A DNA stretch of 64,000 nucleotides from NCBI GenBank assembly GCA_039621445.1, contig CP154954.1, forward strand, positions 31,334,012-31,398,011. Reading direction: 5' to 3'. Each line of letters opens with the position of its first letter. Position 1 is the first letter of the stretch. This stretch comes from Euglena gracilis (taxonomy: Eukaryota > Euglenida > Euglenophyceae > Euglenales). Positions 19,042 to 29,265 of the stretch are shown here, piece by piece. The notes below the pieces were generated by a model. It had not been told where the DNA came from, did not search any database, and worked only from the letters and a program-made list of their open reading frames with translations. A program made the translations under genes and the position numbers.

Positions 19042-22000
19042 CAGATGAGTTCCTCCCAGTTTTCTTTTGGTGATAAAAACCGCCGTTCCGACGGCTCCTC
19101 CGTAGCCGCTGTTGTGCTCGGTCCCTCGGAACGTGGGCCCAGGGCGGTGCTTAAAGGACAGAATTTTTTTTTGTTTGCTTCAGGACCGCCCCCCTTTTGG
19201 CCAAGGCTCCGACAAAGTTCTGGACTGGGATTTGAACACATTTTTTGATGCGCTGGGTGGATGGATGGATCACTTTTTTTCCTGATGTCGACCTGTTGTC
19301 GCTGAAGAATGCCATTTACTTGTGTATTTTCATTGAATTTGCTGGGACAGCGGAGTTTTATAAAGGACCGCTCTGCGTGGGCCACAGTACATCGCCTTGC
19401 GCTACAACCGAGCGGGCAAGCTCGTGTACCATGACCGTGACGAGGTGGCGGACGTCACGGGGGGGGGAAGGGGTTTGGGGGGGTGGGGGGGGGGGGGGGG
19501 GCAAGGGGGGGGCGGCGGGGGGGGCAGGGAGGAGGGGGGGGGGGGGGGGGAGTAGTGGGGAGGCGGGTGGGGGGAGGGGGGGGGACGGGGGGGGGAAGGG
19601 GAGGGGGCGCGGTGGCGTGGGGTGGGAACGGGTAGGAGCGGGGGGAGGGGGGGGTGGGGGGGTGGGGCTGGGGTCGGGGGGGGGTGTCGGAGGGGGCGGG
19701 GGGGGGGGGAAAGCGAGGGAGGGGGTGGCGGGCCGGCGGGGGGGGGGGGGGGGGGGGGGCGGGGGACGCGCGAGGAGAGAGAAATCCGGCCCCTTCGACA
19801 ATCCCGAGATTTTGGATTCAAGTTGAAGGTTGTTGAATGTGCCGCTGCTTTTGGTGTGGATTTTATTTCCAATCCCTGGTTGTATGTCTGTTGTATTTAC
19901 AGGCGTGCGTGCTGCTGCACGGAAGTTCAAAGTGTCTGTAGGATCGGTCGCAGATTGGAAGAGCAAGTGGGCTGAAATCAAATCAAAGCGAAAGGCAAAG
20001 GTGCTTGTTTTGTTTGATTTATGTCCCAATGATATTTGCTATAGAGCGCAAAAAGAAGAGTTTGCACAAAGGAAAGCGCTCCAAGTACCATTTCACGGAG
20101 AGGGTTTTGCAGAAGTGGATTCAATCCAAAAGAAACAAGCGCGTCACAGTCACAAGATGGTTATTGCAAAGGTGTTTTTTCCTTTTACATTGGTCTTGTT
20201 TTTCTGTTATTTGCTCACGCCAGGCAAAAGAGCTTCGCGGAGAAATTCGTGAGTTGCCCTGATCAACTCGCCCGCTGGTGGTGTGATTTCCGGCGAAGAA
20301 GTGGAATCACCACGGAAGATTTCGTCCCTTCGGCGCATGCACGACGACGTTGTTTGCCATTGGTGCAGCGTTACCGGTGTTTTTTTGATATTGTGGCAAT
20401 GGCTAATCGGTTCATGAAGGATGATGTTCATGATGTCGCAATCCATTGCATCCGTTGCATTTCCAGTTTTTTTGTTCTAGAGCCAACCTCCACCGCGCAG
20501 TCCGAGAGGGCAAAGTCCGTGTACTGGCCAAGCGGACGAGACTGCGGTCCCGTTGGAGCCGGTGCCAAACAGGATTTCATCTTTGCGCTTTCCTCCTGGA
20601 CGACTGGTTGATGGATTCTGTCGCCTGCAAGAGGGGGGGAAGATGTAACGTCGATGTGTGCCCATTCCGTTCCCTGTGCCCCGTGTCCCTCCCCCATTTA
20701 CCCTTGGCCCACCCCACCTTGATTTTTTTTATCCGTAATGTCAATTGCCTGGGGACGAGACTGCGGTGCCCGTGCCTGCATCTTTGCCTGACTTTTCCTG
20801 GAGTTGGATGACTTGGTTGGATGGTCTTGATAATTCTGTCGCCTGTTTGCTCAAGATAAAGTTCTGTGGGGAAGTACAGGTCGACTTGAAGGACGCCATC
20901 CGCACCCGGTTCGTGTGAGAGGACACTAGATTCACTTGGTACACATGGACCCCCTTGGTTGCATTTGGATGTAGGTGATGCCTGTTGGGTTTGGCTGATT
21001 GCCGCAGTGAATTTGTTAAGCCGACGGTATCGGGACCATGTCACCGTCTACCTCAGTTTCTTGCTGGAGATTGCAGTTGGCCCGATGCTGACTCTGACCC
21101 TGCCGTTGTGTTGGGCACGTTCACCGCCCCGCTCCTGTCAGTGTGGGGAAAGGGCTTCACCGAGGGAAGGTCCACAGGAGGTAAACTCTGTGAAGGCGAA
21201 GGGAATTGCCCAAGGAGTGGAACATGTTGTTACAGCGCGTGGCCAGACCACAGCTGTGGCAATGGTGGATCTGCTCAACACCACCTTGCGCCCGTGCGAA
21301 AAATTTGCCGTTGCCAAGGTTGTACATGGTGGATGGGGCACCTTCGCATATGGTTCCAGATGTTTGCAAATTGCTCGCAGACCAAAACTGGGGCTTGTAC
21401 ATATCGCCACCCAATAGCACGGTTTATGCACAAGCCATGGACAAAGTTCACATAAATGCTAAGTTCCGCCGCGAAGTGGAGGAACGGTACTGCGCGTGGT
21501 TTGCAAAAGAGATTGAACATCTGGAACCCCACTCCCCTGCTCCTGCTCCGTCAAGGGCTGTGTTGTCTAGGTGGGTCAAGGAGGCATTTGACACTATCAC
21601 GGATCAGGATATCCTTGCGGCTTGTCGTGCAGCTTACTTCCCGAAAGGCCTGAAATTGACCCAACTGGAGGACATAGCTTTTTTCTCTAACCAAATGTGC
21701 GAGGATGCCAGTGATTCTGATTCAGGTCACGGTACTGATTCCAGTCAGGCTTTTGCTTCCGGATTTGTGGGGTTTGCCCGATGCGCTCCACCCGCCAAAG
21801 ACGGTAAAGCAGAGCCTGCCCCCGGTTCATCCGCAACCTCTGATTCCTCCATCTCTGACCTGTCGTCTGATTCAGAGGAAGGGGAGGAGGGAGAAGGGGG
21901 GAGGAGCAGGACAGTGAAGTGGAAGTGGTGTGGGCAAAAGCAGCCAGAGGGGTCTGGGGGTTTTGCCAACAAGGAGAATCAGCTCTACCTGACAAGAGAG

Positions 22001-22054
22001 CTCATCTGCCTCGCGGATGTCAAAAACCGGGTGCCGCAGGCACCCGGGGAATGA
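19042..22054 (+). CDS. Pogo/Tigger-like DDE transposase gene with introns
   Basis: Exon 1 starts after TCCTTGCAG with MSSSQFSFGDKNRR and is split by a hAT-like element (19140-19375), beyond which the frame continues (PQYIALRYNRAGKLVY). The next exon (19903-20000, AG/GT borders) is helix-turn-helix-like (AARKFKVSVGSVADWKSKW). The exon from 20045 ends AAAG/GTG at 20170 and joins one from 20224 in frame. Together they give the CENP-B/pogo DNA-binding region: TERVLQKWIQSKRNKR, VTRWLLQ, then LARWWCDFRRRSGIT. DETAVP near 20535 and 20754 may be the first catalytic Asp, duplicated. MVDGAPSH (Asp 21332-21334) and PPNST...QAMDK (Asp 21440-21442) supply the others. The tail is acidic (SSDSEEGEEGEGG), ending at TGA 22052-22054. 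The middle (20250-21200) is degraded, so activity is doubtful. Confidence 0.65.
19140..19375 (+). mobile_element. hAT-like element (CAGGGCGGTCCTTA family) in transposase exon 1
   Basis: CGTGGGCC at 19132-19139 and 19376-19383 is the 8-bp TSD. The ends CAGGGCGGTGCTTAAAGGACA and TTTATAAAGGACCGCTCTG are inverted. Removing the element and one TSD continues the exon in frame. It carries TGGATGGATGGATCAC and TCCTGATGTCGACCTGTT, shared with the copies at 29631 and 38176. No coding capacity. Confidence 0.85.
19460..19790 (+). repeat. G-homopolymer-rich block
   Basis: About 330 bases composed almost only of G runs with scattered A, T and C. The long glycine-rich (plus) and proline-rich (minus) open frames here are composition artefacts. 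It lies in the presumed intron after the first transposase exon. Confidence 0.85.
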
Positions 22055-22399
22055 TGCAAGAGGCAACGGCCAGGGAGGGAGCAAGGAAGGATCAAAGGAG
22101 GGAGGTCGCCGCTCTGCAGTCTTTGTCACTTTCTTTCTAGCTTCCGTTTGCTGTTCTCAGTGGGGTTAGTTTATTGCTTTTTTCTCCTTTCTCCGACCTT
22201 GTGTCCTCTGACATGGCACTCTGATGCCCTCACCTTTTTTTCGTTTTTTTTTTCTTCAAACGTTGCATTTGCTGTCATTGTTGAGCGATCATGCCACTGT
22301 TTCTGTTCAAGGTTACTCTGAGAAGGTGACAGAATTGTGCCACCCCCCCAAACGCCCCGTTCGGACCGTCTTCACAGTTTCGTCTTTAGGTTCACAGCG

Positions 22400-22976
22400 G
22401 CCCGAATCTTGTCCACCCTCCCCCTCCCCTCCCCCCCCGTCCCCCTGCCCCTTCTTGTCACCCTTTCCCCCCCCCCCTCCCCCCCCCTCCCCCCCCCCGC
22501 CTTTCTTTACTTCAACCCATCCCCTCCCACTCATCACCCTTGCAAACTCCCAATATTGCTCTGAAAATTTATCCCCCCCTCATTCATCCCCTATTCCTCC
22601 TCCGGGGGGGGGGTTCGCCCGGTGGCTTCTTTCTCCCCGCTCCCTTCCCCTTTGTCCCACCAAAAATCATCGTTGCAATTTCACCCCCCCCCCCCCCCCC
22701 ACCAGTCCTCGCCAACCCCACTCTCAGTTCAAAATCCCCCCCCATTTCTTTCAACCCCCCTCGGGGAGGGGGGGGGGGGGATCAATTGTCACCCCAAGGG
22801 GGGGGGGGGGGGGTAGGGGCACCTGCACTTCCTCCCAACCTCTCACGTCCAAACCAACCCCCCCATTTCCCAGCACCCCCCCTCCCGCCAAACCCCTCCC
22901 CCTCCCCCGCCCCCTCTGCCACCCCCCCCCCAGTCCCTCCCCCTCCGCCCCCCCCGTCCCCCCACCAAAAAAAACA
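22400..22976. repeat. C-homopolymer-rich block
   Basis: C runs with CCTCCCC and CACC words, broken by one G-run pair at 22606 and another at 22760-22815. Long proline-rich frames cross it but have no protein character. Confidence 0.75.
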
Positions 22977-23114
22977 GCCTGGCCCGGAAAAGGCCTTTTT
23001 CAATGAGAATTTTCTGGGTCCCCCTGGACCCCCCCCCCCGGGTTTGTCCCTTCTTGGGCCAGGCACCCACCCCCCCCCCCCCCCCCCCCCCCCCCGGTCG
23101 GTAAGCACAAGCCT

Positions 23115-23475
23115 GGCCGCAGCCTCCTCCCTCTCAACGGCGCCACTCCTGGAGAAGGTGCGGGCGCATGACACGGCCGCCATTGAGACCGGTCATCCCA
23201 AGGCAGTGGGGAACGACTCCGCCGATTTCTGGGCCAAGGAGGCTGCCCTTGGCCGGGCCGCATCAACGTGGTCTCCTCCCCCCCCATGCTTTGACGATCC
23301 CTTGCTCCTGCAAGACGCCTCAGGGTTGACGATCTACGACCTCCCCGCAGCGTTCGCCTGGGCCTGGTGGCTCAGGTGCCTGGTCTCCTGGGAGAAGCGC
23401 TCATCATTACGCCTCCTCATTTTGTTACCCGGCATCCACCCCAATCGCTGTTTCCCGGCAGGGTTGTTCGATTAA
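23115..23475 (+). pseudogene. RNase H C-terminal part of the LINE relic, unit 2
   Basis: ETGHPKAVGNDSADFWAKEA and the following LINE tail (TIYDLPAAFAWAWWLRC) are in one frame to TAA 23473-23475. The C run inside (after CTCCT) has 8 bases here, keeping frame, against 9 in unit 1 and 11 in unit 3. Confidence 0.8.
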
Positions 23476-24473
23476 TCGAAAGTCGATCAATCGGTCAAGA
23501 CCCCCCCAATCATCGTTCATTCGTCCGGTGATCGATTAATCGATTTTCAATGCCGCACATCCCGATTTTTCCGCACTCCACACCGTATTTTTTTGCATTT
23601 CCGGTCAACATTTTGCACTTTATCTCAAAAATGTTTGCACATGTTAAAAATTTGTTCACACTTTATCTCAAAAATGTTTGGCATTTTATCTCAAAAATAT
23701 TTGCCTACGTTCCGAAATTTTTTGCACACGTATCGGGTGTTTTGCACTTTTGCCCTTAAAGTCCACGTCTTAGGTGCAGGGACTCAGGACAAGGTGTGCG
23801 TCTACGCCGCCGGACTTCAGGCATGAGGTCCGTGTCCTAAAACGCAGTCTCCATCCAAAATGCTGCGTCATGAATAATGATTTTGTTGGAACCCCCCAAA
23901 GCCGACCAAAATGGTTCAGAAAGCGGAAATGAATGGTTTGAAATGGAAATGCCATTGCTCCAAAAGCGCATTGACCTCAGAATTTGTCCCACTTCATTCC
24001 AACCTTTGACAAATGAGTTACATTGGTTCGTTTCAAGCCGTTTTGAGCCGTTTTTCGAATACAAATCGTTGTAAATGGACAATACAACTCCAACGCCAAC
24101 ATGTGGTAGAGAAATGATATAAAAAAGATGTCATAGAGAAAAATCAAAGACAGGAGTCCTTGGACATTCCCAAATACCAATTTGTGGTTTTGGAGTTTGC
24201 GCATTCATTCATGGTTGGGAAAAATCTTGACCATCACAAATGCACTGCTCAAAGAAGCGCATTGAGTGTTTGTTGCGCTCAATGTTAGAAAGGAGAGACA
24301 TAGCGATGTGATGTAGTGTGATGATTTTTTGGCAAAGAAAAGCACTGCATATGTGGACAGCTTGCATCAAAACCCCAAATATTTTGCTTTTTTGGCTGGC
24401 CATTTCAGGCAGTTTTTTTTTGCAATAATTTTTAGCATTTTTGGAATTTTTGGGGTCAATCCATGGTCATCAT

Positions 24474-24749
24474 CAGGGGTTTTTTTTTAAAAACAGGGGG
24501 GGTCCCCCCCACCCACCCACCCCCTGGGGGGTCCCCCCGGGGGGGGGGGGTCCCGGAGGACCCACAAAAAATGGCCGAAAATCGCGAAAAGTGCTAAAAA
24601 TAGAATTTTTTTGGCGCCTGCGGCGCTGAAAAGTATATCCCACCCCCCTCCAAGGGGACCCCCCCCCCCCGGGGGGGGCTCAGCCGGAACCACCCACCCC
24701 GCAACCCCCCCCCCCCCACCCGGGGGGCCACGCCTTAAAAAAACCCCTG
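24474..24749 (+). mobile_element. CAGGGGTTTTTTT hAT-like element, unit 2
   Basis: 276 bp, flanked by GTCATCAT; same site as in unit 1. The interior carries TTTGGCGCCTGCGGCGCTGA. Confidence 0.85.
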
Positions 24750-25469
24750 GTCATCATGGATTTTTTGATGTCGTGTTCAATCCATTGAGGCTTCATTTTG
24801 GGCAAATTTCTGGCAGATCGTCAATCATTTTTTTGGGATGTTTTCAAATATTTTTAATAAGTTTAGGAAATGCTGGGCCTTTTATGTCATTTTTCTGACC
24901 TTTTTTGAACTGTGTCCATCCATTTTGGCCATTTTGGCTGCTTGCACAAGGCCTCCCAGTTGGCTTTAGACAAATAGGGTGTTCACCGACTCTCGATTTG
25001 CCCCCCTCCCCAAAATGTTCGTTCTTTGAGTGGCGTGGATTGAACACACAAGAAAATTCCAGTGTGTTTTTGGGGGGGGGGTGAGGTCGTGTGGTGGGCC
25101 GACCCCAGGGTCTGCGCACAACACAGCCCGGATCTCCTCAATATTCTATTGGAGACCTTCCACCGCTGGGCGGCTGCCAGCGATATGGGCGTGCCGGTGG
25201 CGGGTATCCGACTGCCCTCCATCAGCTTCGCGGACGATGTGGCCTTGATTGCCGCCTCGGCCACAGAAATGACGGCCCTCATCCGAGCATGCCTCCAGCT
25301 GGGCGACCTGGACATTGTTTCCTCTTCAGGTTTTCGCTTTGTCGGTGTGGAGCTGGGCTTGCCAGAGCCCCAGGCCTCGGAGGTGCACTTCGCCCCTCGC
25401 CTGGGCAAGGCCTTGGAGACCCTGCGCCGGCTGCTGAAGGCTCCCCCTGCCGTCCTCCCTGTGCTCCCT

Positions 25470-25873
25470 CCATAGTGGGCATTTTTTTTAAAAAAAAACA
25501 AAACAACGTGTTTTTTTTAAAAAAAACCACTAAAAAAACATCAAAAAGCAAAAGGGAGATTTCATTCAGAAAACTCATTATGAAACTCCCAAACCATATT
25601 TTGAATCCTACTCAGTTCAAAAGTGCCAAAAATGGTCGAAAACATCCAAAAAAGCAAAAAAATGCAATTTTATGACTTTTTCCATTTTTTACAGGAGGTA
25701 GTTTTTGGTAAAACTGACCCAAAAGTTGCCAAAAATGACCGAAAATACACATTCAAAAAATTTTCTCTGCAAAACCTAGTGGGCGTGTTTTTTGTTTTTT
25801 TTTTTAAAAAAACATTGTTAGAAATAAAAAAACAAAAAAACAACGTCAAAAAAAACAGGCGTGCCCACTATGG
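25470..25873 (+). mobile_element. CCATAGTGGGCAT-family TIR element, unit 3
   Basis: 404 bp, flanked by CTCCCT at 25464-25469 and 25874-25879. Confidence 0.9.
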
Positions 25874-26174
25874 CTCCCTCCTGTGGCGCGCCACTGTCCT
25901 CCCACAGGTGTGTACCAGATCCGGGATCTCAAGCCGATGGCCCCCCAGCGGCTCATGTCCGCCGGGGTGGCGGCCATGGGTCACAAGCCCCTGCGCTTGA
26001 ACACCTGGCGCTCCCCGCTGCGGCAGTGGGGGGCCCGTTGGGAGAATCTGCTGTGGCACACCCGGTCGCCCATGCGGTTTCTGCAATTGGTATGGCTCCA
26101 GACCCTGGGCAACACCTTTGCCATCTCAGGCTTCGTCCACCGGGCAATCGCCTGCCCGGGCCCAACCTGGGCAG

Positions 26175-26270
26175 GGTGGTGACTGAAATTTCCGGCCCCT
26201 GAAATTTCACGAAATTTCACGATTTTTTTCCTTTTCTTTCCGACCACTTTTCACGAATGTCATTATCCTA
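26175..26270 (+). mobile_element. 96-bp insertion, unit 3
   Basis: AACCTGGGCAG on both sides (26164-26174, 26271-26281). Confidence 0.8.
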
Positions 26271-26699
26271 AACCTGGGCAGAAACATCCTCCGCTCTGCG
26301 CTCTGCCCTCGCAGTGGGATGGCGTGTGGTGCGCAACCAGGCTTGCGCTCGTCCGGTCTGCAGCCTGGCCGCGCCTCTGCCCCGAGCAGGCCTACCCAGG
26401 ACAGATTGTCCTCACGCCGGTTAATGACTTCCTCCCTCCGGGTGCCGTCTTCACAGATGACTCCTTAGCGTCCTCCGGGGGAGCCGCGGTCTGGGCCCCA
26501 GACACCGAGTCTGCCCTCACCTGTTCTGTTCCAGGTCCCTTGAGCTCCACCCTCTGCGAGTTGGTGGCCCTACGCACGGCGGCGGAGGCCTCCCCCCCGC
26601 ACATCTTGACAGACTTACTGACCTCCCTCCAAACGCTGGCAGGGGGGAATCTCTTCTCCCTTCCGTGTGTCCTCCAGTCTCCCCTCATGTCCCCACCGG

Positions 26700-26970
26700 G
26701 GGGGGGGGGGGAAAAATTTTTGCTCTAGAGAAAATTTGCCAGACAATTTTCGCGGAAGCAAATCCCGCGAAATATTTCCAGACATTTTTAAGGAATCCCG
26801 CGAAATTTTTGTCTGTGTATTTCCTTTCAGGTGCTCAAGGCTTCCCTTTTTTGCTTCACAGAAAAAAAATCCCGCAAAATATTTTCGGGCATTTTTAAGG
26901 AATCCCACGAAATTTGTCATCCGCGAAATTTGTCGCCGCAAAATTTCTCTGGCACGAAATCCCCCCCCCC
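26700..26970 (+). mobile_element. G-run/C-run bounded insertion in RNase H, unit 3
   Basis: Same site and interior as 14464-14731, with CCGG at both edges. Exact ends fall within the G and C runs. Confidence 0.6.
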
Positions 26971-26999
26971 CCGGTAGTGCGCCAGATCATCGCCGCAGC

Positions 27000-27539
27000 C
27001 AGGCTTGTGCTTAGTCGGGTGCCTACCCCACGGGAGGGGATGCTAAAGGCTAAAGGTGCCAAAGGCGCCGGGGGCCCGGAACAGGCTGTATTTTAGTCAG
27101 GTGCCGACCCCACCCCAGGGGGGGGGGGTGCCTGCCTGGGCAGGCACTTCAAGGCACTCCCGATCCGACCCCCCCGGGGGGGGGGGGTAGGGCACACGGC
27201 CCTACCTCAAGTGCCTAGCACAAGTGCCCTAGCACAGACCCGGCGCCAAAGGCGCGGGGAGCCAAAAATGGCCTATTTTCAAAGGAATGTGCCTGGGCAC
27301 AGGCCAAAATCCGACCCCCCCCCCAGTGCCTGCCTGGTCAGGCACTCAAAAGCACTCCGGACCCCCCCCTCCCCCCCGGGGTTGGTAAAAAAACAGCCTG
27401 GCCCGGAAAAGGCCTTTTTCAATGAGAATTTTCTGGGTCCCCCCGGCCCCCCCCCCCCGGGGGTGTCCCTTCTTGGGGCAGGCACCCCATAGCACCCACC
27501 CACCCCCCTCCCCCCCCCCCGGTCGGTAAGCACAAGCCT
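27000..27539 (+). mobile_element. CAGGCTTGTGCTTA Mutator-like element with nested copy, unit 3
   Basis: Ends as in unit 1; GCCGCAGC duplicated. The inner element (27082-27399) has GGCCCGGAA on both sides. This copy keeps the inner element uninterrupted and so defines the empty site of the 4.06-kb insertion in unit 2. Confidence 0.8.
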
Positions 27540-28879
27540 GGCCGCAGCCTCCTCCCTCTCAACGGCGCCACTCCTGGAGAAGGTGCGGGCGCATGACACG
27601 GCCGCCATTGAGACCGGTCATCCCAAGGCAGTGGGGAACGACTCCGCCGATTTCTGGGCCAAGGAGGCTGCCCTTGGCCGGGCCGCATCAACGTGGTCTC
27701 CTCCCCCCCCCCCATGCTTTGACGATCCCTTGCTCCTGCAAGACGCCTCAGGGTTGACGATCTACGACCTCCCCGCAGCGTTCGCCTGGGCCTGGTGGCT
27801 CAGGTGCCTGGTCTCCTGGGAGAAGCGCTCATCATTACGCCTCCTCATTTTGTTTCCCGGCATCCACCCCAATCGCCGTTTCCCGGCAGGGTTGTTCGAT
27901 TAATCGAAAGTCGATCAATCGGTCAAGACCCCCCCAATCATCGTTCGTTCGTCCGGTGATCGATTAATCGATTTTCAATGCCGCACATCCCGATTTTTCC
28001 GCACTCCACACCGTATTTTTTTGCACTTCCGGTCAATATTTTGCACTTTATCTCAAAAATGTTTGCACATGTTAAAAATTTGTTCACATTTTGTCTCAAA
28101 AATGTTTGGCATTTTATCTCAAAATATTTGCCTACGTTCCGAAATTTTTTGCACACGGATCGGGTGTTTTGCACTTTTGCCCTTAAAGTCCGCGTCTTAG
28201 GTGCAGGGACTCAGGACAGGGTGTGCGTCTACGCCGCCGGACTTCAGGCATGAGGCCTGTGTCTTAAAACGCAGTCTCCGTCCAAAATGCTGCGTCATGA
28301 ATAATGATTTTGTTGGAACCCCCCAAAACCGACCAAAATGGTTCAGAAAGCGGAAATGAATGGTTTGAAATGGAAATGTCATTGCTGCAAAAGCGCATTG
28401 ACCTCAGAATTTGTCCCACTTCATTCCAACCTTTGACAAATGAGTTACATTGGTTCGTTTCAAGCCGTTTTGAGCCGTTTTTCGAATACAAATCGTTGTA
28501 AATGGACAATACAACTCCAACGCCAACATGTGGTATAGAGAAAAATCAAAGACAGGAGTTCTTGGACATTTCCAAATACCAATTTCTGGTTTTGGAGTTT
28601 GCGCATTCATTCACGGTTGGGAAAAATCTTGACCATCACAAATGCACTGATCAAAGAAGCGCATTGAGTGTTTGTCGCGCTCAATGTTAGAAAGGAGAGA
28701 CATAGCGATGTGATGTAGTGTGATGATTTTTGGCAAAGAAAAGCACTGCATATGTGGGCAGCTTGCATCAAAACCCCAAATATTTTGCATTTTTGGCTGG
28801 TTTTCTGCCATTTCAGGTTTTTTTTTTGCAATAATTTTTAGCATTTTTGGAATTTTTGGGGTCAATTCATGGTCATCAT

Positions 28880-29046
28880 CAGGGGCTTTTTTTAAAACAG
28901 GGGGGGGGAGGGGGGGTCCCCCCCCACCCCCCCACCCCCTGGGGGGGCCCCGCCGGGGGGGGGGGGGTCCCGGGGGACCCACAAAATCGCGAAAAGTGCT
29001 AAAAATAGCATTTTTTTGGCGCCTGCGGCGCTGAAAAGTATATCCC
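28880..29046 (+). mobile_element. Truncated CAGGGG hAT-like element, unit 3
   Basis: Left end CAGGGGCTTTTTTTAAAA, then G/C-run blocks and TTTGGCGCCTGCGGCGCTGA. The right end is missing. Confidence 0.75.
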
Positions 29047-29265
29047 ATTTTTTCCCCTATTGTCCATGTTGTCCACATTGTCCGTATGTCAAAAACAAAC
29101 TCGACATTGGTGTTCTTCAACACCGTTCTTCAACACCAACCAAACCACATGCTCACCGAATTTTGCCCACGTTCAACTAACCCATTTGTATAACCAACGA
29201 ACCCATTTCCGCACTTTTTTTACCACCCAAGGGACCTGCCTCAAGAAAAAACCCTTGGGTGATGA

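Larger units (their letters stand above)
18916..22976. mobile_element. 4.06-kb insertion carrying a pogo-like transposase gene
   Basis: Units 1 and 3 run from GGTTGGTA or GGTGGTA straight into an A run and ACAGCCTGGCCCGG. In unit 2 the left half ends at 18915 (TTGGTA) and the right half resumes at 22977, so everything between was inserted into the nested CAGGCTGT element. The ends are low-complexity (CCTCCCCCC and CCCCCCACC) and show no clear TIR or target duplication. G-rich (19460-19790) and C-rich (22400-22976) blocks flank the gene. Confidence 0.75.
17210..25016 (+). repeat. Tandem unit 2, interrupted by a 4.06-kb insertion
   Basis: 17210-18915 and 22977-25016 together make one unit. Compared with units 1 and 3 it lacks about 660 bp: 18760 jumps from GTTGGTGGCC to TAGCACAGACC, with GCC(C)TA shared at both break ends. 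It carries the insertion 18916-22976. Where both are present, unit 2 is nearly identical to unit 3, so this duplication is the youngest. Confidence 0.9.
25124..27903 (+). pseudogene. LINE-type RT/RNase H relic, unit 3
   Basis: Best-preserved copy. RT box FADD at 25227-25238. Continuation after the TIR element reads QIRDLKPMAPQRL and SPMRFLQLVWLQTLGNTF. RNase H pieces are FTDDSLASSGG, CELVALRTA, ILTDLLTSLQTL and, after the nested elements, GHPKAVGNDSADFWAKEA, ending at TAA 27901-27903. It has an extra CTG codon at about 25433. Typical LINE proteins are several times longer, so only the C-terminal half of the element survives. Confidence 0.8.
25017..29046 (+). repeat. Tandem unit 3 (3'-truncated)
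   Basis: Follows unit 2 through the same 260-bp junction as between units 1 and 2. It has the full LINE, RNase H and nested elements, loses about 20 bp near 28540, and ends inside the CAGGGG element at about 29046 (AAAAGTATATCCC). Confidence 0.9.

Noticed and set aside
19358-20029. 223-codon proline-rich frame on the minus strand and glycine-rich frames on the plus strand
   Set aside because: They are translations of G-homopolymer DNA and have no motif beyond composition.
22224-23475. Long plus-strand frames of 260 and 311 codons
   Set aside because: Most of their length is C-run derived proline. Only the last part (from 23115) is a real LINE RNase H remnant.
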